Of a stretch of 64,000 nt of DNA, positions 33,373-45,275 are shown piece by piece (positions within the stretch are counted from its first letter, which is position 1; the number at the start of each line of letters is the position of its first letter). The position numbers and the translations under genes are program-made. The stretch covers positions 1,984,001 to 2,048,000 of the forward strand of contig CM074701.1 in the NCBI GenBank assembly GCA_037367355.1, given 5' to 3'. The stretch is from Neoscytalidium dimidiatum (lineage: Eukaryota; Ascomycota; Dothideomycetes; Botryosphaeriales; Botryosphaeriaceae). The notes below the pieces were generated by a model that was given only the letters and a program-made list of their open reading frames with translations, was not told the DNA's origin and ran no database searches.

Positions 33373-35752
33373 TGCGGCAAGTTTGTTGGTGTTTGTCACT
33401 GCGATTGATACTGCAATTGATGCTGCTTTCGAAGTGCCAGCGCTTGGCTTTTGTATTGGAAGCTGGAAGCCCAAGGCCTGAGCGATGCCGGCAGTATCAT
33501 GGTGATCGGCGGAAACATGTAGCGGCCTCGCTTCATCTCCAGACGCAGGCGTTTACAGAGTCTTGTTCGAGACTTGTTTCGTTTGGCACAATGCCGTGCA
33601 AATCGCTTCCTAACAAGCAATGAGGCGCTCGCTTAGCGAGCGCCGAGATGAAAGGGACCGAATAGGGGAGGAATACGGTACTTGTTACAGATATAAGGCC
33701 CCAATGTGTCCACAAATCAGGATCGAACGCTCACGCTAGTGCTGAAACGTGCTATGTAAAGGTGCGGAATGAACCGTGTGATGGCCTGCTGCAAGCACCA
33801 ACTGCAACTTTCTCCGCCTCGCAAGGGACGTTTTACCCTCGCAACACGTCCCATGCACGCAGGGTGGAGAAGGTGCCTTGTACGGAAACGGTATGTTCGG
33901 CAATGCGCAAGGCCTCTTCTCCAAGGGATTCTTGAGCGCTTCTGGCTTTCCATGCGTTCCCGATGGGATGCCTCCTTAAACGCACTTACCCCGTTACCTC
34001 CTCTTCGGAGGCAGCTCGCACCGCCAGACGAGCACCGGACGGAACAATGTTTCACGACGCTGGACATGTTGCCAGACGCAGCGTAGCGACTCGCAACGGT
34101 TACTGACGGGGCCATTGAACGTACCCCGCACGGCACCGAAAACAACATCTGGTGAGAAGCCCCTTGGTCAACCCACCCTCCGTTAAGACCACAGAGTCCG
34201 GTGACCCGGCCCGCCGGCAGAACTTTGGAAATTATGCCGTGCGCATCTTCGAAGTGAACAATGGGACTGTGTACGAGTACGAGATAGAGAGACCTGAGGC
34301 GGCCACCTCACGACATGAGACTGCGTTAACGGTCCGAACATGTCAGTGGTAGGCCTCGCGCACTCTCAGACGAGGTAATTCAAGTGACCTACCGCTGCTT
34401 AATATGGCAAAGCTACCAATGTTAACCGTCCTATCGGTTTCCTTCGCATGGTAGCTACAGCGGGGAAGTCTACAGAATCTCTGATAATGGAATTGGTACT
34501 TCATCGCAAAAGGTTGGTTGCAAAGTACTTAACAATAAGAGTATAACTGTACAAATGTCTGGAAGATATGTTGCCCGTGTGCGCACTTGGTAGTCGATCA
34601 CCTGTATATCGTATTTAAACCCACCAGATTTGGATATGGTAAACGGAAGGTCGTCCCGCTCGGACCTATGTCCATCCAAATACACTAGTCATGTGGAAAG
34701 TATTATTCCGGTGGAATATTATTGAACAACTTCTGCTGTTGTACAATTTGACTTTCGATATGAAAACTTTGTTGGAACTTCTCGGCCCGAGTGGCCGTCG
34801 GTGCAGCTTCCGAGTCTCGGGCCGACGCCACTCCACCACCGTATTTACACACCCACATTTGAGGAGATAGCATAGCCTTGAATCCATCGCGTTTTAGTTA
34901 TTTTCCATCTTGTCTGTATGTATGAAAGGCTGTTTTTGACAGTTCAAGCCTAGTTTTTCTTGAATATGATGTCTTAATCATTCTTTAGCCAGGCAGGATT
35001 TTGCCGAATCTACTACCTCCCTCTTTCGTACTCGGGCATCAGGATCCAGCATAGCCGATTTTCCCCAACACGATATGCATGTCACTCTATACTACAACCC
35101 ACACTGGATGAGACTTTTTTTTTCGGGACCAGAAGGAGATACCATGCGATCAGCCAGTCGACTGGAGGGAGATAAGAGGCAAGTTCACCGTACATGGCGA
35201 ATGCATCTGAATCTAGTACGCAGAAATCATGTAAGCCCTCCATAATGGTTGCCTCACTACAGTACATACATCGCCAATAGCCACCATCTACAGATCACAT
35301 ATAATCAATTTGCAGGCAGGAATTGGTCGCACGGAAACTGAAACTTAGCGAAGTCTTACTGATTTGCAGAAATGCAACGGACGGGCTCACACAGCGTACT
35401 TTATCTCTCTACATGGAGAGATAAGCAACGGAATCCCTCACGGGCATACATTCAAAATGGTCAGCCGATCAAATTCAGAGCTTCATATTCGCTAGAAAGT
35501 GACTGCCGGGCGCTGCTGTATACATCTGGGGAATGCGGTTCAAGCAGTACGCTGGACTGAACAATTACCTTTAGTCCCTGTTGAATCACGCCTGTGGCAA
35601 ATTTTTCCATAGCTAAAGGCTGTAAAAATGTATTCTCAACACACACCTCCTCACTGCTCTACACTTTTGCGACATGATGGAACAAGGATGCTGGAATGCG
35701 GACATCGCGATCTGCCCACCCTCACCCCCAGAGCCCTGAACGCGAAGTTATC
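33373..35752. other. Intergenic region, no gene supported
   Basis: Upstream of the secreted-protein gene and downstream of the UV endonuclease. It holds a perfect inverted repeat at 33624-33644. At 33717-34148 both strands are open for more than 100 codons, but the peptides match nothing known and have no splice support. The rest is AT-rich. Confidence 0.45.
33624..33644. repeat. Perfect inverted repeat, 10-bp arms
   Basis: Arms GGCGCTCGCT and AGCGAGCGCC with a single T between them, about 250 bp upstream of the secreted-protein start codon. A shorter relative with arms GCTCGCT and AGCGAGC lies at 48279-48298. It could be a regulatory dyad or simply a hairpin. Confidence 0.7.
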
Positions 35753-38103
35753 TCACTCAGACATCTCCTCCTTGTAGCTCACCCTGCCCCTCCCGGATCT
35801 CCCACTCTTCCTCATACCCCGCTTTCCCCCAGAGCCCTTCCCAACGTTAAGCTCCTCCTCATCATCCAAGTCCGGCATCGGCACCCTGTCGTCTTCATCA
35901 TCAGACGTCGATGGCGTCGGTACACTCTTTACCACCTTCCTTACCCTCCCACTCGGAGCCCTCTTCGCTGCCGGCCTTTTCTTCCCCGCCCCTTCCGCGT
36001 CCCCATCCGGCCCACCCTCATCGGCCTCCGCAGCCGCAACTTCGGCCGCAATAATCTTCTTCTGCGCTAGCGTTAACTTCCCCATCCCACCATCATCCTT
36101 CTTCTTGACAACCCTCTTCGCTGGGCGGAGCCACTCCTCCATACCCGGGGGCCAATACACGCGGCGCTCAGGGCCACCCATGCCAACTTCCTCTTCCGGA
36201 ACGACCGGTGGCGGCGCGGCTTCCTCCAAATCCTCAGCCGCGGCCTCCACGGTCTCGTTCGAATCCGCGTTCTTCTTGCCCCTTTTCTTTGGCGTCGCCT
36301 TCTTTTTCACCGCACCGACCGGCTTGTTCTCGTCGTGGCGGACATGCGGGGTGATATCGTTGAACTTATCCCAGCCGGGTAACTTGAAGTTGCGCATCAA
36401 CTCGAAGACCGCTTGCTCCTTGTCCTTAGCCTCGATCATGAGATCCATATCGTTCGCGCACGGCGGCAGCGTGAAAGGCCGGGGATTGTGTTTGCGGCGC
36501 TGCATGGGCGTAATCGCTGCGGGCGTCGGCTCGGAGTAGTGCATCTTCTGTCTGATGCCCTTGCGATCCCACGTAGCCTTGATATCTGGGTAGAGGTTTA
36601 TGATGTCACGGGTACCCTCACGCAACTTGTCCGCGTCGAACAGGATGTTGTGGTGGTGGAAGTCGAGGACGAGGGGAATGTTGAGTTCCTGGCAGACCGG
36701 TAGGAGATCGTGGACTGTCCAGCTGACGTCGTCGTTCTCGAGGACAAGACGATTCTTGATCGAGGGGGTGAGCTTAGCGTAGTTCTCACGGAACCGGTCG
36801 AGGGTCGCGGCTTTGTCGCCGAAGGTGCCTCCCATATGTAAGATCATGACAGCGTCGCGATTTTGCTGCGGAGGTAGTTTCAGGAGGCTTAGCATCTCGT
36901 CATGATATTCGAGATCTCGGATGGCATTGTCAATGACTGACTTGCGGGGAGAACCAAGTTGGGTGAACTAATTGCACGTAAGTGTATGAATCAAATGGAA
37001 AAAGTGGGCGTCTGCTTACTTGCCCAGGATGAGTGGTAACCCTGTGGCCGAGCTCCGCAATGACCTTTCCAGCTTCCGCCAATGTATCGGTGGCGAATGG
37101 AGCCAATTTGTACCCATATTCTTCATGGCTGGCAAAAGGGAACATCTCGCTGCTGAGGCGCAAAAATTTGATTCCGTACTTCTCGTTCCACCGTACCATC
37201 TTTATTATGTCACGAGCATTGGCCAAACCAAGACTCTCGACAAACTCTTGGCCACGGCGAAGATCAGCTGGTTGTTCTTTGTCAGGCCTGTTCTTCGTTG
37301 CATGTTCGGGTTGAGTAGGATCCTTGAGTGGATGTCTGTGTTCGAGAATGGAGGATATTCGGCAAGTTCGTGAACTGAAGACTGGCGGAGTGGCGTTTCG
37401 TAGATAGGTGTTTAAACATGCCTAAAACTGTGTCAGTCTGACTTCCAGCCACGAGAATAGCTTCCACACTCACATAGCCTAATCTGCCTTTCCATGGCAA
37501 TGGCAAGTAGTCACTGTGTACCGGCGGGGGTCTTGATACAGCCTTCTTGACTTCTTCCTCGTCGGCCACGTCTTCCTCTTCTGCTTCAGGATCTGATATG
37601 AAAGCCTCCTCTTCCACCGCTTTAGCCTTTGACCCTCCTCCTTTTGGTGTTGCTGGCAGCTGCTCAGCTTTTGCTACATCTTTCTTTCCTTTCCTATCTT
37701 TCTTTGGCACATTTTCAAACTTAGGAATATCTGGCAATGGAGAATCCGGTTCATCGGCTCTATTTACGATTGGAGCAATTACGCTATTCACAGCGCTATC
37801 TGGAGATGCTCGCAAAGCGTTTGGAGCGTCGACAACCTCCTCATTGACATTGGGGTCGGTGCTCGATTTGATGGAATTTCGCGCTGATGATCTCCGCCGA
37901 AGGCCATTTGCTGGTGGCAAAGGGACTGGAGTTCTCTTCGGCGGTGGCACCATCTCCTCTGCTGCTGGTACGGCGGCTGCAGCGCGATTCCGTTTGGGCA
38001 TCGTTGAGAGTCGTGCTAGTGGCGTCAATAGAGAACGGCTTCGCAGAACACGTCGATTGAGGGAACGCGACACTACAGCTGGAGGAAAAATTGAGAATAA
38101 CAT
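35753..38103 (-). CDS. UVE1: UV damage endonuclease (UVDE)
   Basis: Three exons: 38103-37474, 37421-37020, 36967-35753, 748 residues, with introns of 52 bp and all in phase 0. The enzyme nicks DNA 5' of UV photoproducts and other lesions and starts an alternative excision repair. The UVDE core (about 205-500) shows LGYACLNTYLRN, KFLRLSSEMFPF, GHRVTTHPGQ, ILHMGGTFGDK, LVLENDD, VLDFHHHN and KMHYSEPTP, with the His, Glu and Asp ligands of the metal-binding barrel. The first 34 residues are rich in Arg, Leu and Ser without acidic residues, like a mitochondrial presequence. They are followed by an in-frame Met (38001) and basic clusters, suggesting two forms. The C-terminal 200 residues are Lys-rich and disordered (AKRVVKKK, KKRPAAKRAPSGR), likely nuclear-import and DNA contacts. 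Confidence 0.95.
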
Positions 38104-38298
38104 TCACGTCGCGAGAATGTTCGGATGAGAGGTCAGGGCAGAGAAGAGACAATGAATGACGGGGAACGGAGGTCAGCAACGAAGCTGAAGTTGAGATGAC
38201 AAGCGTCAAAGCAGGTTTGCGCTAAGGCCATGATGGAAGTGCGCGCTAGAGAGCTGAAAGTGCGTAAGATGGTGCCTGAGTCTATGATGCTGATGGCG

Positions 38299-38387
38299 GA
38301 TCTGCGGCGGCAACAGATCTTCCAGATCGGGGATCCCTCGCCAATCTTGGGATGACGTCAGCGCTTTGGGACGCGTCGCGACGCGTC
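38299..38387. promoter_or_regulatory. Composite upstream region of the UV endonuclease gene
   Basis: In order away from the gene: four GATC words within 37 bp (38299, 38316, 38325, 38332), then the octamer TGACGTCA (38353-38360). Next is an 18-bp perfect palindrome GACGCGTCGCGACGCGTC (38370-38387) containing two ACGCGT boxes. These lie 196-284 bp upstream of the start codon. By family knowledge GATC words occur in light-responsive elements, TGACGTCA binds ATF/CREB factors and ACGCGT binds the G1/S factor MBF. Use of any of them here is inferred. Confidence 0.5.
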
Positions 38388-40248
38388 ACCCGCGTGCGAC
38401 CGTCTGGAAGCAAAAACCACACAGAACAGGTCAGGGACTCGAGGGACCTTCAAAGCGTTGCTTTGTTGAACTAATCTTGCTAGAAAACCTTGATGGACGA
38501 CAGAAATCCCAACAGGGGAATACCTTAGGAAATGAGGACTTCCAACACCTACTGCCACATGTCACTTTAAAACCCACCGACGCGCGGAGTCGGCGAGTAC
38601 TCACTCGCACAACTTTATAGGCCTGCTCAGCACAACCTCTCAGTTAGCTTACATGATCTTGGGAGCATAACCATTCTTCCGTTCGTCATACAACATGGCC
38701 ATGCTAATATTTAGAGCATATTGAACGAGCATATCTCGTCCTTAAAATGCAGACTAGTAGCTAATCGAACCCGCCTAGTGTGGGATTTTCTTTCGATGAC
38801 GGATCACTTCTTACACAGGGTAGAAAGTCGCATTTTGATCGGATTCTGAAGTCCCTGCCCTGACCTAAGGGAGGATCTAGTGTGTAGTGAAAAGTGCATG
38901 TACTGGAGGCCCTGCTGAAAGGGTGATTTTAGTTGGATGACTGAATGTGAAAGGCCTCGAATTTCGCGGGCGTCAAAAGGTTTCTCACTACCCCCGTTCA
39001 GTCGCTGTTCATGAGGAGTGTCCCTGCGAAGTCCCACTGCAGTCCCGGCTCCGACCTTTATGGCAACTTTCTCCGACTCTTTTGTCCACCGGCTCATACT
39101 TCCGACTCATTATCTTTTCCGACTCCGAAGATGGAGCTGTTGGGATGTAACGTGCGATTTCGCTGTTGCACCGGTGGCTTCTCAACCCACTTTCAGGGGC
39201 TGCACACGGCGTGATCACTGCACACGTCACAACAAACCTGCAAACCAACACGCCGTGTACACTTGAATCTCTAAAGCAGGCTCTGTGGTCTTGAACTGAC
39301 GTCTTCTAGGAGGTGCGATAAGTTTCCGCAGGACTCCGTCGCCATCAAGTCAGTTTTTTTTTTTAATCCGTAACCGGACGTTGTGGAGTGATCTGAAGTT
39401 GCGGAACTTCCACGTTTCTGGCTGAACGCGAACGAATCGAGCGGCTGGAAACGGCTGCGGAAGGAAGACAGTGTCCACGTTGCTCTCCTTACGACCGTAA
39501 GCAATGTTGTAGCCTCGAGGTCCACTCCGCAGGAGAGACCGCGAGTGCCACAATCGTCCAAAAATGGCGTGACAGGATATCCGGACTCTGGGCAAACACT
39601 GGCACGCAGATGTGGAAACTCGGTCGCCGTAAAGCGACTTCGCAGTCGAGAATGGGCCCATCAAGAATCTTGATCTCAGATAGCGTTGGGTGGGTTTTGA
39701 CGAGACATCGGCTGACGCTGTGGCATGATTAGCCGTGATCACTTCATCTTATCTCTCCACCTAAGCACACCGGACGGCCCTGCACGGCTAAGACGTATTA
39801 GCCCGGTTTTAAGGGACTGGAGCAAAGACCATGTCCAATCATGAAGGGATTCACGGCAAATCTGACGCTAATGCGTATCATCCGCAGAGCTGCAAGGGTC
39901 ACCTATCCGCGCTCGGGTCGCAAATCATGCGGCTGTCACGCCACTGAAGGTCACTTCCAAATTTGGGGACAAGAACAATGCTGAGAGGGTGGAGTTCTGT
40001 ACATTTCGTACCGAGTGAGTACACTCGTATCCTATACCAGCGAGTAAATAACGCCGGAGCTATTATCGTAACAATGAAGAGAAAAGGAAATAATTCTAGC
40101 TAGTCTTTCCGGGTATCCAGCTTTTCCGGTAATTGGCACAAACACCTGTTAACGCCAGAGATGTTTTCGATGTTGTTTACATCTCTACAGTCATTAGTCA
40201 CTTTTCCTCCCAACTTCACCCCTTTCCCTTTCCCTTTCAATACACCTT
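38388..40248. other. Intergenic, no gene seen
   Basis: Between the UV endonuclease promoter and the 3' end of the SREBP-type gene. Frames on both strands (for example near 39018-39266 and 39350-39742) are short, overlap one another and resemble nothing known. Confidence 0.5.
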
Positions 40249-40910
40249 TCAGTTCACGAATCCCATCGGACCTCGCCTGGTCCAGGCCCAGCCTTCCTCT
40301 CGTCGCCTTCGCAGGCCCTCCAGCTCCCTCAGCTGCTCATTCTCATTGGCGAGCCTCTCGTGCTCGGACTCGAGGTACTTGATGTACTCGACGGCACCGG
40401 CGAGCACGGCGGCCTTGCTGGGCTTGGGGACGGCGGCGCTGTAGCCACCATACGAGTCATCATCTTCTTCAGAGGTGGAGCAGGAGCGAGGACGGGGCTG
40501 AGGCAGGGTGCGAACGGCGCGGCGGAGGCGCTCGAGCTCGTTGTTGAGGCCCTCGCGGTACTTCTTCTCGACCTGGTTGTGGGGCTGGCGGGTCTTGGTG
40601 GGACGGGACGAGGCGGGAGGCGAGGTGGAAGTGCTGTCGATCTGCTTCTGGCCCTGCAGCTGCTGGGGGGCACCCTGCGGCCGGTTGCGGAGCATGCGCT
40701 TGGGCGCAGGGGGGATGTCGTCCATAACCGGTGAAGAGGGAGCGGAGCGCTTGAGCGAGGATCGGCGCGGGGATGAGGCGGCTGTGGCGGTGCCAGAGGT
40801 GCAGGTGGTGGCGTCCATGTCGAGCTCGTGGTGGGAGAAGGGAGATTCAGGTCCAGACAGAGAAGGCGTGGGCGATACGGCCATATCAAACTCGAAGGCC
40901 GAGTTGTTGG

Positions 40911-40946
<36 letters not shown>

Positions 40947-41368
40947 ACGCGTGCTCGCCGGAGTTCAGCGAAGCGTTGTTGGCGGCTTGGTCCTGGAAGG
41001 AGAAGTCGTCGGGGATGGCAGGCAGGGTCGATGCAGGGCCGAAGGGATTGGCAGCAGCGAGGTTGGTTTGCCAGGGCTGGATCTGGGAGCTGTTCTGCTC
41101 TTTTGACAGCGGACGGCGGGCGTTATCGCTGAAGGCTGGCGTGACTATGGCATGATTGCGGGCCAAAAGGGGTGGCGTGGTGACGGATGATGTGGACGAC
41201 GGACCGCCTGGCAATTCAACAGTGCTGGTGGGGTAGTCCAGGCAATCGGAGTTGATCCAGTCGTCGAAGCTGTAGCTGTTTGCAGCAGGTTGATCAAAGG
41301 ATGCTGAAGCAAGGTCAGCCCTACGGCTAGGCTAGTTGCGGGAGGCGGCGTCGCGCACTCAGAGACAT
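40249..41368 (-). CDS. SREBP-type bHLH transcription factor
   Basis: Two exons: 41368-41359 (ten coding bases) and 41303-40249, 354 residues, over a 55-bp intron (donor GTGCGC, acceptor CTTCAG). The bHLH starts at about residue 244 with PHNQVEKKYREGLNNELERL. The Tyr in the basic region is the mark of sterol regulatory element binding proteins. The loop is acidic and Ser-rich, then PKPSKAAVLAGAVEYIKYLE and a short leucine-zipper-like stretch follow. There is no membrane anchor, so it resembles the soluble Aspergillus SrbB more than SrbA. Those factors control sterol, iron and low-oxygen genes; the role here is inferred. The N-terminal part has YSFDDWINSDCLDYP, similar to SrbB starts, and a run of 11 Asn. 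Ser/Pro-rich segments fill the middle. Confidence 0.85.
40912..40944. repeat. In-frame (GTT)11 encoding polyasparagine
   Basis: Eleven GTT units on the plus strand read as eleven AAC (Asn) codons in the SREBP-type factor. All codons are identical, which points to a slippage-prone, possibly length-variable tract. Confidence 0.95.
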
Positions 41369-44300
41369 GGCTTCCAGCCAATCACAGGTCATCCTCAGCA
41401 GAGGGCGGTCGGGAGCGTGTCGCAGGGGGCGGTGGTTTGATGTGCGGTGATGTCGTGCGTTGGGTTGGGGGCGCGGACAGTGTCTGCAATGCTGGCTTGT
41501 TGGTGTGATAAGATGAGGTCACGACAATGGCGCGTCTTCAGTGTTATTTATCCCAGCGTGCCTCTGAGTTTGGGCGTTGAGCGCGATGGATGCGGGCGCA
41601 CGCGCGCTGGCTTGGCTCTGGAGAGCCGGACTGGCGTGCTGATCAGGCCACTCTGCTGGACAAGCGAAACGCAGCCGCAGCCCTGCTGTTTTCTAGCGCG
41701 CACAAGTCAGCGTAGCCTCTCGCGATCGCCCTCGGCGCCCGCCCGCCCGCTGCCCCCCGGGCGTGTGCGCCGCCGCCAGCGCCCAGCCGGCACCGCCCGC
41801 CGCCGCCCGCCCGCACGTGCTGGTGGTGTGAGAATTGTTCGATTCTCAAGCCAAACGCCTCTCCACCGGTGACCCTCAAAATGCTGCCTCTGACACATCC
41901 AGCAGCTCGCAGTCAGCTGCCCTGGCTCCCGGCAAGCTCGAGGCCTCGCTGACAATCGCGCCATGTCCATTTCGGCCTCCCGAGCCTGCTGCGATGCTCG
42001 GCCGGCAGTGCGCTGCGATGGCTCTACAGTACGCGCGCCGTTGGGAGCCGCTCGCGCGATACCGGCCAGCTAGCCGCTGCCTGTTTCGGCGCTCAACCGC
42101 CCTGCTGCCAGCTTGCCGACCGCGCCGAACATCGGCAAGCAACGCTGCACCTCGCAAACAAGCCCCGCCATCCTGCCCGTTGCAGCTCCGTCACTGTGAG
42201 ATATGTGCTCTCCGCCTGCTTGCCTGCCTGTCGCCTGTGGCCTGTGGCCTGCCGCCTGCCGCTGCCGCCCATAGCCCATACAGCCCATCGCCCACCGCCC
42301 ACCGCCCACCGTCCGCCTGCCCTGCCGGGATCTCGTATCCGTGCGAGAGCACGCTGTCGACGGCCTCGCCCGACGCCGACCACGTCGCTCTAGATGCGGA
42401 AACGAGAATCCTGTTCCTGTCTATTTTCGGTCTGTCTTGGACGAACACCATCCCGGGCTCCATGTGCGGCTTTCACGGGCGGCAGTTCTCTGCTACACCT
42501 ACCCCAGACGCTGCCTCTCCGCATCCGCGAAATTGCATCTGCGGCAGGACATTTCGGTACCGCTGCCGCGTGGCTTGCATGCTCATATTGATGCCACGCG
42601 ACGCTTGCAGGGGCGTCCGCACGAAACATGTCTTGCTTGCCTCAGCGGCTTGCGAGAACTGCGGCTGGAAATTGCCCTACAAGACAGCCCTCCTCAAGGA
42701 CCACGGATACTTCAGAGACAACTCCTCACATCGATATGCATCTCTCGGAAGATCGGCGTGCAAGAACGCACGGTTCGAGAAAAGCAAAAAAAAAAAAGGA
42801 GGGCGAAGATCACTGCTGCAAGCGATGACTGCGGCATAGGCGATCTGTACAGCACATCCTTCCAGACCCTCAGAGTTTTCTGAGATGGCTGTGCAGCAAT
42901 ACTCTCTAGACCCTATTTTTCTGCTTGATAGCTGTCCAGGCCCGTTCATCCGCCAGTGCACGGTTTGTCGCCCTTGTGTCCGCCAATATTCCTGCACACT
43001 TGGGATTCGAGAAGCTACCTGCAGCGACTTGTTGGCACTCTCGCCCCTCGATCTCCGTGCCAACAATCTGCTCGATACGTACTTATGAGGCCCCCAGCAA
43101 TGCTGTCCGACGGACTGAAATGCGACGATGACGATTGTGTCTCTGGTAATCAGGAGCCCCCCACTTTCCGGTGCGACTCATGGGCTCTATCGGCGATTTC
43201 CCACGGCTGCAATTAAGCAAACCACCGAGAAACGTCATCGTCCAGGGAACACCGAGGAAGACGAAAGATTCAAGGAAATAGGTGAGCATGGTTCGACTAT
43301 TGGATCATAGTATCCTTGCGACGGGAAGATTCCGCAATTCTTTGGGCGACAGCTTGTATTTTCTTCACCTGCGGTAGATGCGCTGATATTTCCTAAAATG
43401 TCATCTGCCAAGAGCAGGATTCCGCCTTCCAACTTTCAGGGCTAAGCTCGAGGAAACGCCAACTCTTGCGAAACTCAGTATGAATGGGTATGCGATCTTC
43501 GCCAGCTCGCGCAAGTGGTGCTTGTCTGCAGCAGCCCAGCCGAATACCGCAATCAACGGTCAGCGACAGGAAGACATGAGGGGTTGAAAGACCTGTCGAC
43601 TGGCTACATGTGGGGTTGAGCCCTAGCTCCTGTCAAAGTCATCAACCCCTATGATGTCCTGAACTTGGGTGCCACCGGTCTGGCCGTGGAGAAGTTGTCT
43701 TCAGCGCCACTGCTTGAAAGCATTCATCACCTATTTCTTTCATCCGCTTGTAGCTTTCGAATCATTCTTTTCATTCTTTTCGCACAAGTGGCTACAAAGT
43801 CGTGATGAATACCGAAGTCAGCGACGTGTCTAGGCGTCTCGACGGGCCTTAAAACACCTGCCAAGTATTTCTTCCAGACATAGCCCGATCAATACCATCA
43901 CAGCCTGACCCTCCTTTAACGACGAGGACGGACCATTAGCGCACAACGGCTGCTCTAGTGACTCGGTTCTCCCACAAAGTCTGCAGAATGCACTGCAAGA
44001 GTCTCTACTTCCTTTTCTTTTTTGCATAAAAAAAATGAAAAATTGAAGTCTACTGATATTCGGTCATTTTGTAAAATGCCGCTGGCACGCTTCTGTGTCT
44101 ATGCTTCGTTCAATGCAGTCTTGCAACCTCGAAGCGACTCCCTAGCGAACATGTTAACAAGTCTGTAGAACCGTGTTCTGCTCGATGGTAATCCATCACA
44201 TCTTCCGCTTGAGGCGCCAGCGTCTTCACAGATATTGGGGAGCAGCACGATCTTGCGAGATCTATGATCTGGTTGGCACTCAATCTTGCAACACTGATGC

Positions 44301-45275
44301 TCTAGATCTAGACTGGACCCTGATCCTGCGGCGCAGTTCTCTCACCAACCGATACGGCAACTGACCGCCAATCAACGATGATCTACAGACAGGAGCCTAG
44401 ATTCCCCGGCGCCACCTTCCCGAAACAGCATAAAATTTCTTCCCCGTAGAATTCCGTGTTCCTCTCAACAGCCTGGACTCTGTCCGCCATTTCGATTTCT
44501 CTTCGGCCCAAATCCATCAGGCCATTCTGGAGGCACAACAAAGCGCCTCGTATTGGGGTCTACGCGCGTACACAGCTGTCTTACACGGATGACCGGCTCG
44601 CGGAACAGCCGCCCGACCCCTCCAACAATTGCCCTTCCATGCGCATGCAACAACTCCTGTTCGGCAAGAATGGGGAATACGAGGACAGTGCTTAACCCGC
44701 CGCCCGGGTAAACGACGGTCATCCTAAGTCGCCGTAGCTGGCTGCCACCAGTCGGCGATCTATGTCAACAGTTTGCATGAGTAAATCTAATGAATGGCAA
44801 GCGTCGAAACCTTGAGAAGTTGGAAGTCTCCAATTTGAACGGCGTTGCGATGACTGTTGAACGTTTTATTGCCCGGGCTCGTGTGCCTTCAGAGGCACAG
44901 ATACCGCTGCTGACAAAACAAATGAAAAAAAAAAAAAACACATGCAGAAGAGAGACAAGATAACACGGACATCGATGCCAGTTCTCATTTCAAAGGTGCA
45001 CTGTCTAAGCCACAACGCGGAAGCAGATTACAGCTGGATCCTAATCAGATTAGAAGAGAACAACAAGATAATTTTTTTTTTTTTAGCAGGGTAGCGGTAC
45101 TGATGGGTAGGCGCTTCAGCTCTCTCTTTTTTAAAGATGATGTTGTTTGCCCGTTAATCTTCTTCTTATTCTTCTTCTCTTCCTCTTTTTGTCGGTTGGT
45201 TACATCCCCTTCGTCACCCTTTGATTTTTACATACATCCAAAACTTCCGCCACCAGCCTCCCCCTCCAACACGCC
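41369..45275. other. Long intergenic region, GC-rich at one end
   Basis: 41400-42330 is very GC-rich and repetitive (CCGCCC and CCTGT words near 42225-42320) and forms the upstream region of the SREBP-type gene. The plus-strand frame over 41835-42839 has no ATG at its start and no known motif. From 42850 to 45275 the DNA is ordinary intergenic sequence with A or T runs near 44925-44939 and 45070-45083. I see no gene. Confidence 0.5.

Noticed and set aside
33717..34148. Overlapping open frames on both strands
   Set aside because: No start context, splice partner or motif supports either; two mutually antisense frames are common in moderately GC-rich DNA.
41835..42839. 334-codon open frame on the plus strand
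   Set aside because: It has no ATG at its start, overlaps equally open frames on the other strand, is low-complexity and GC-driven, and shows no known motif.
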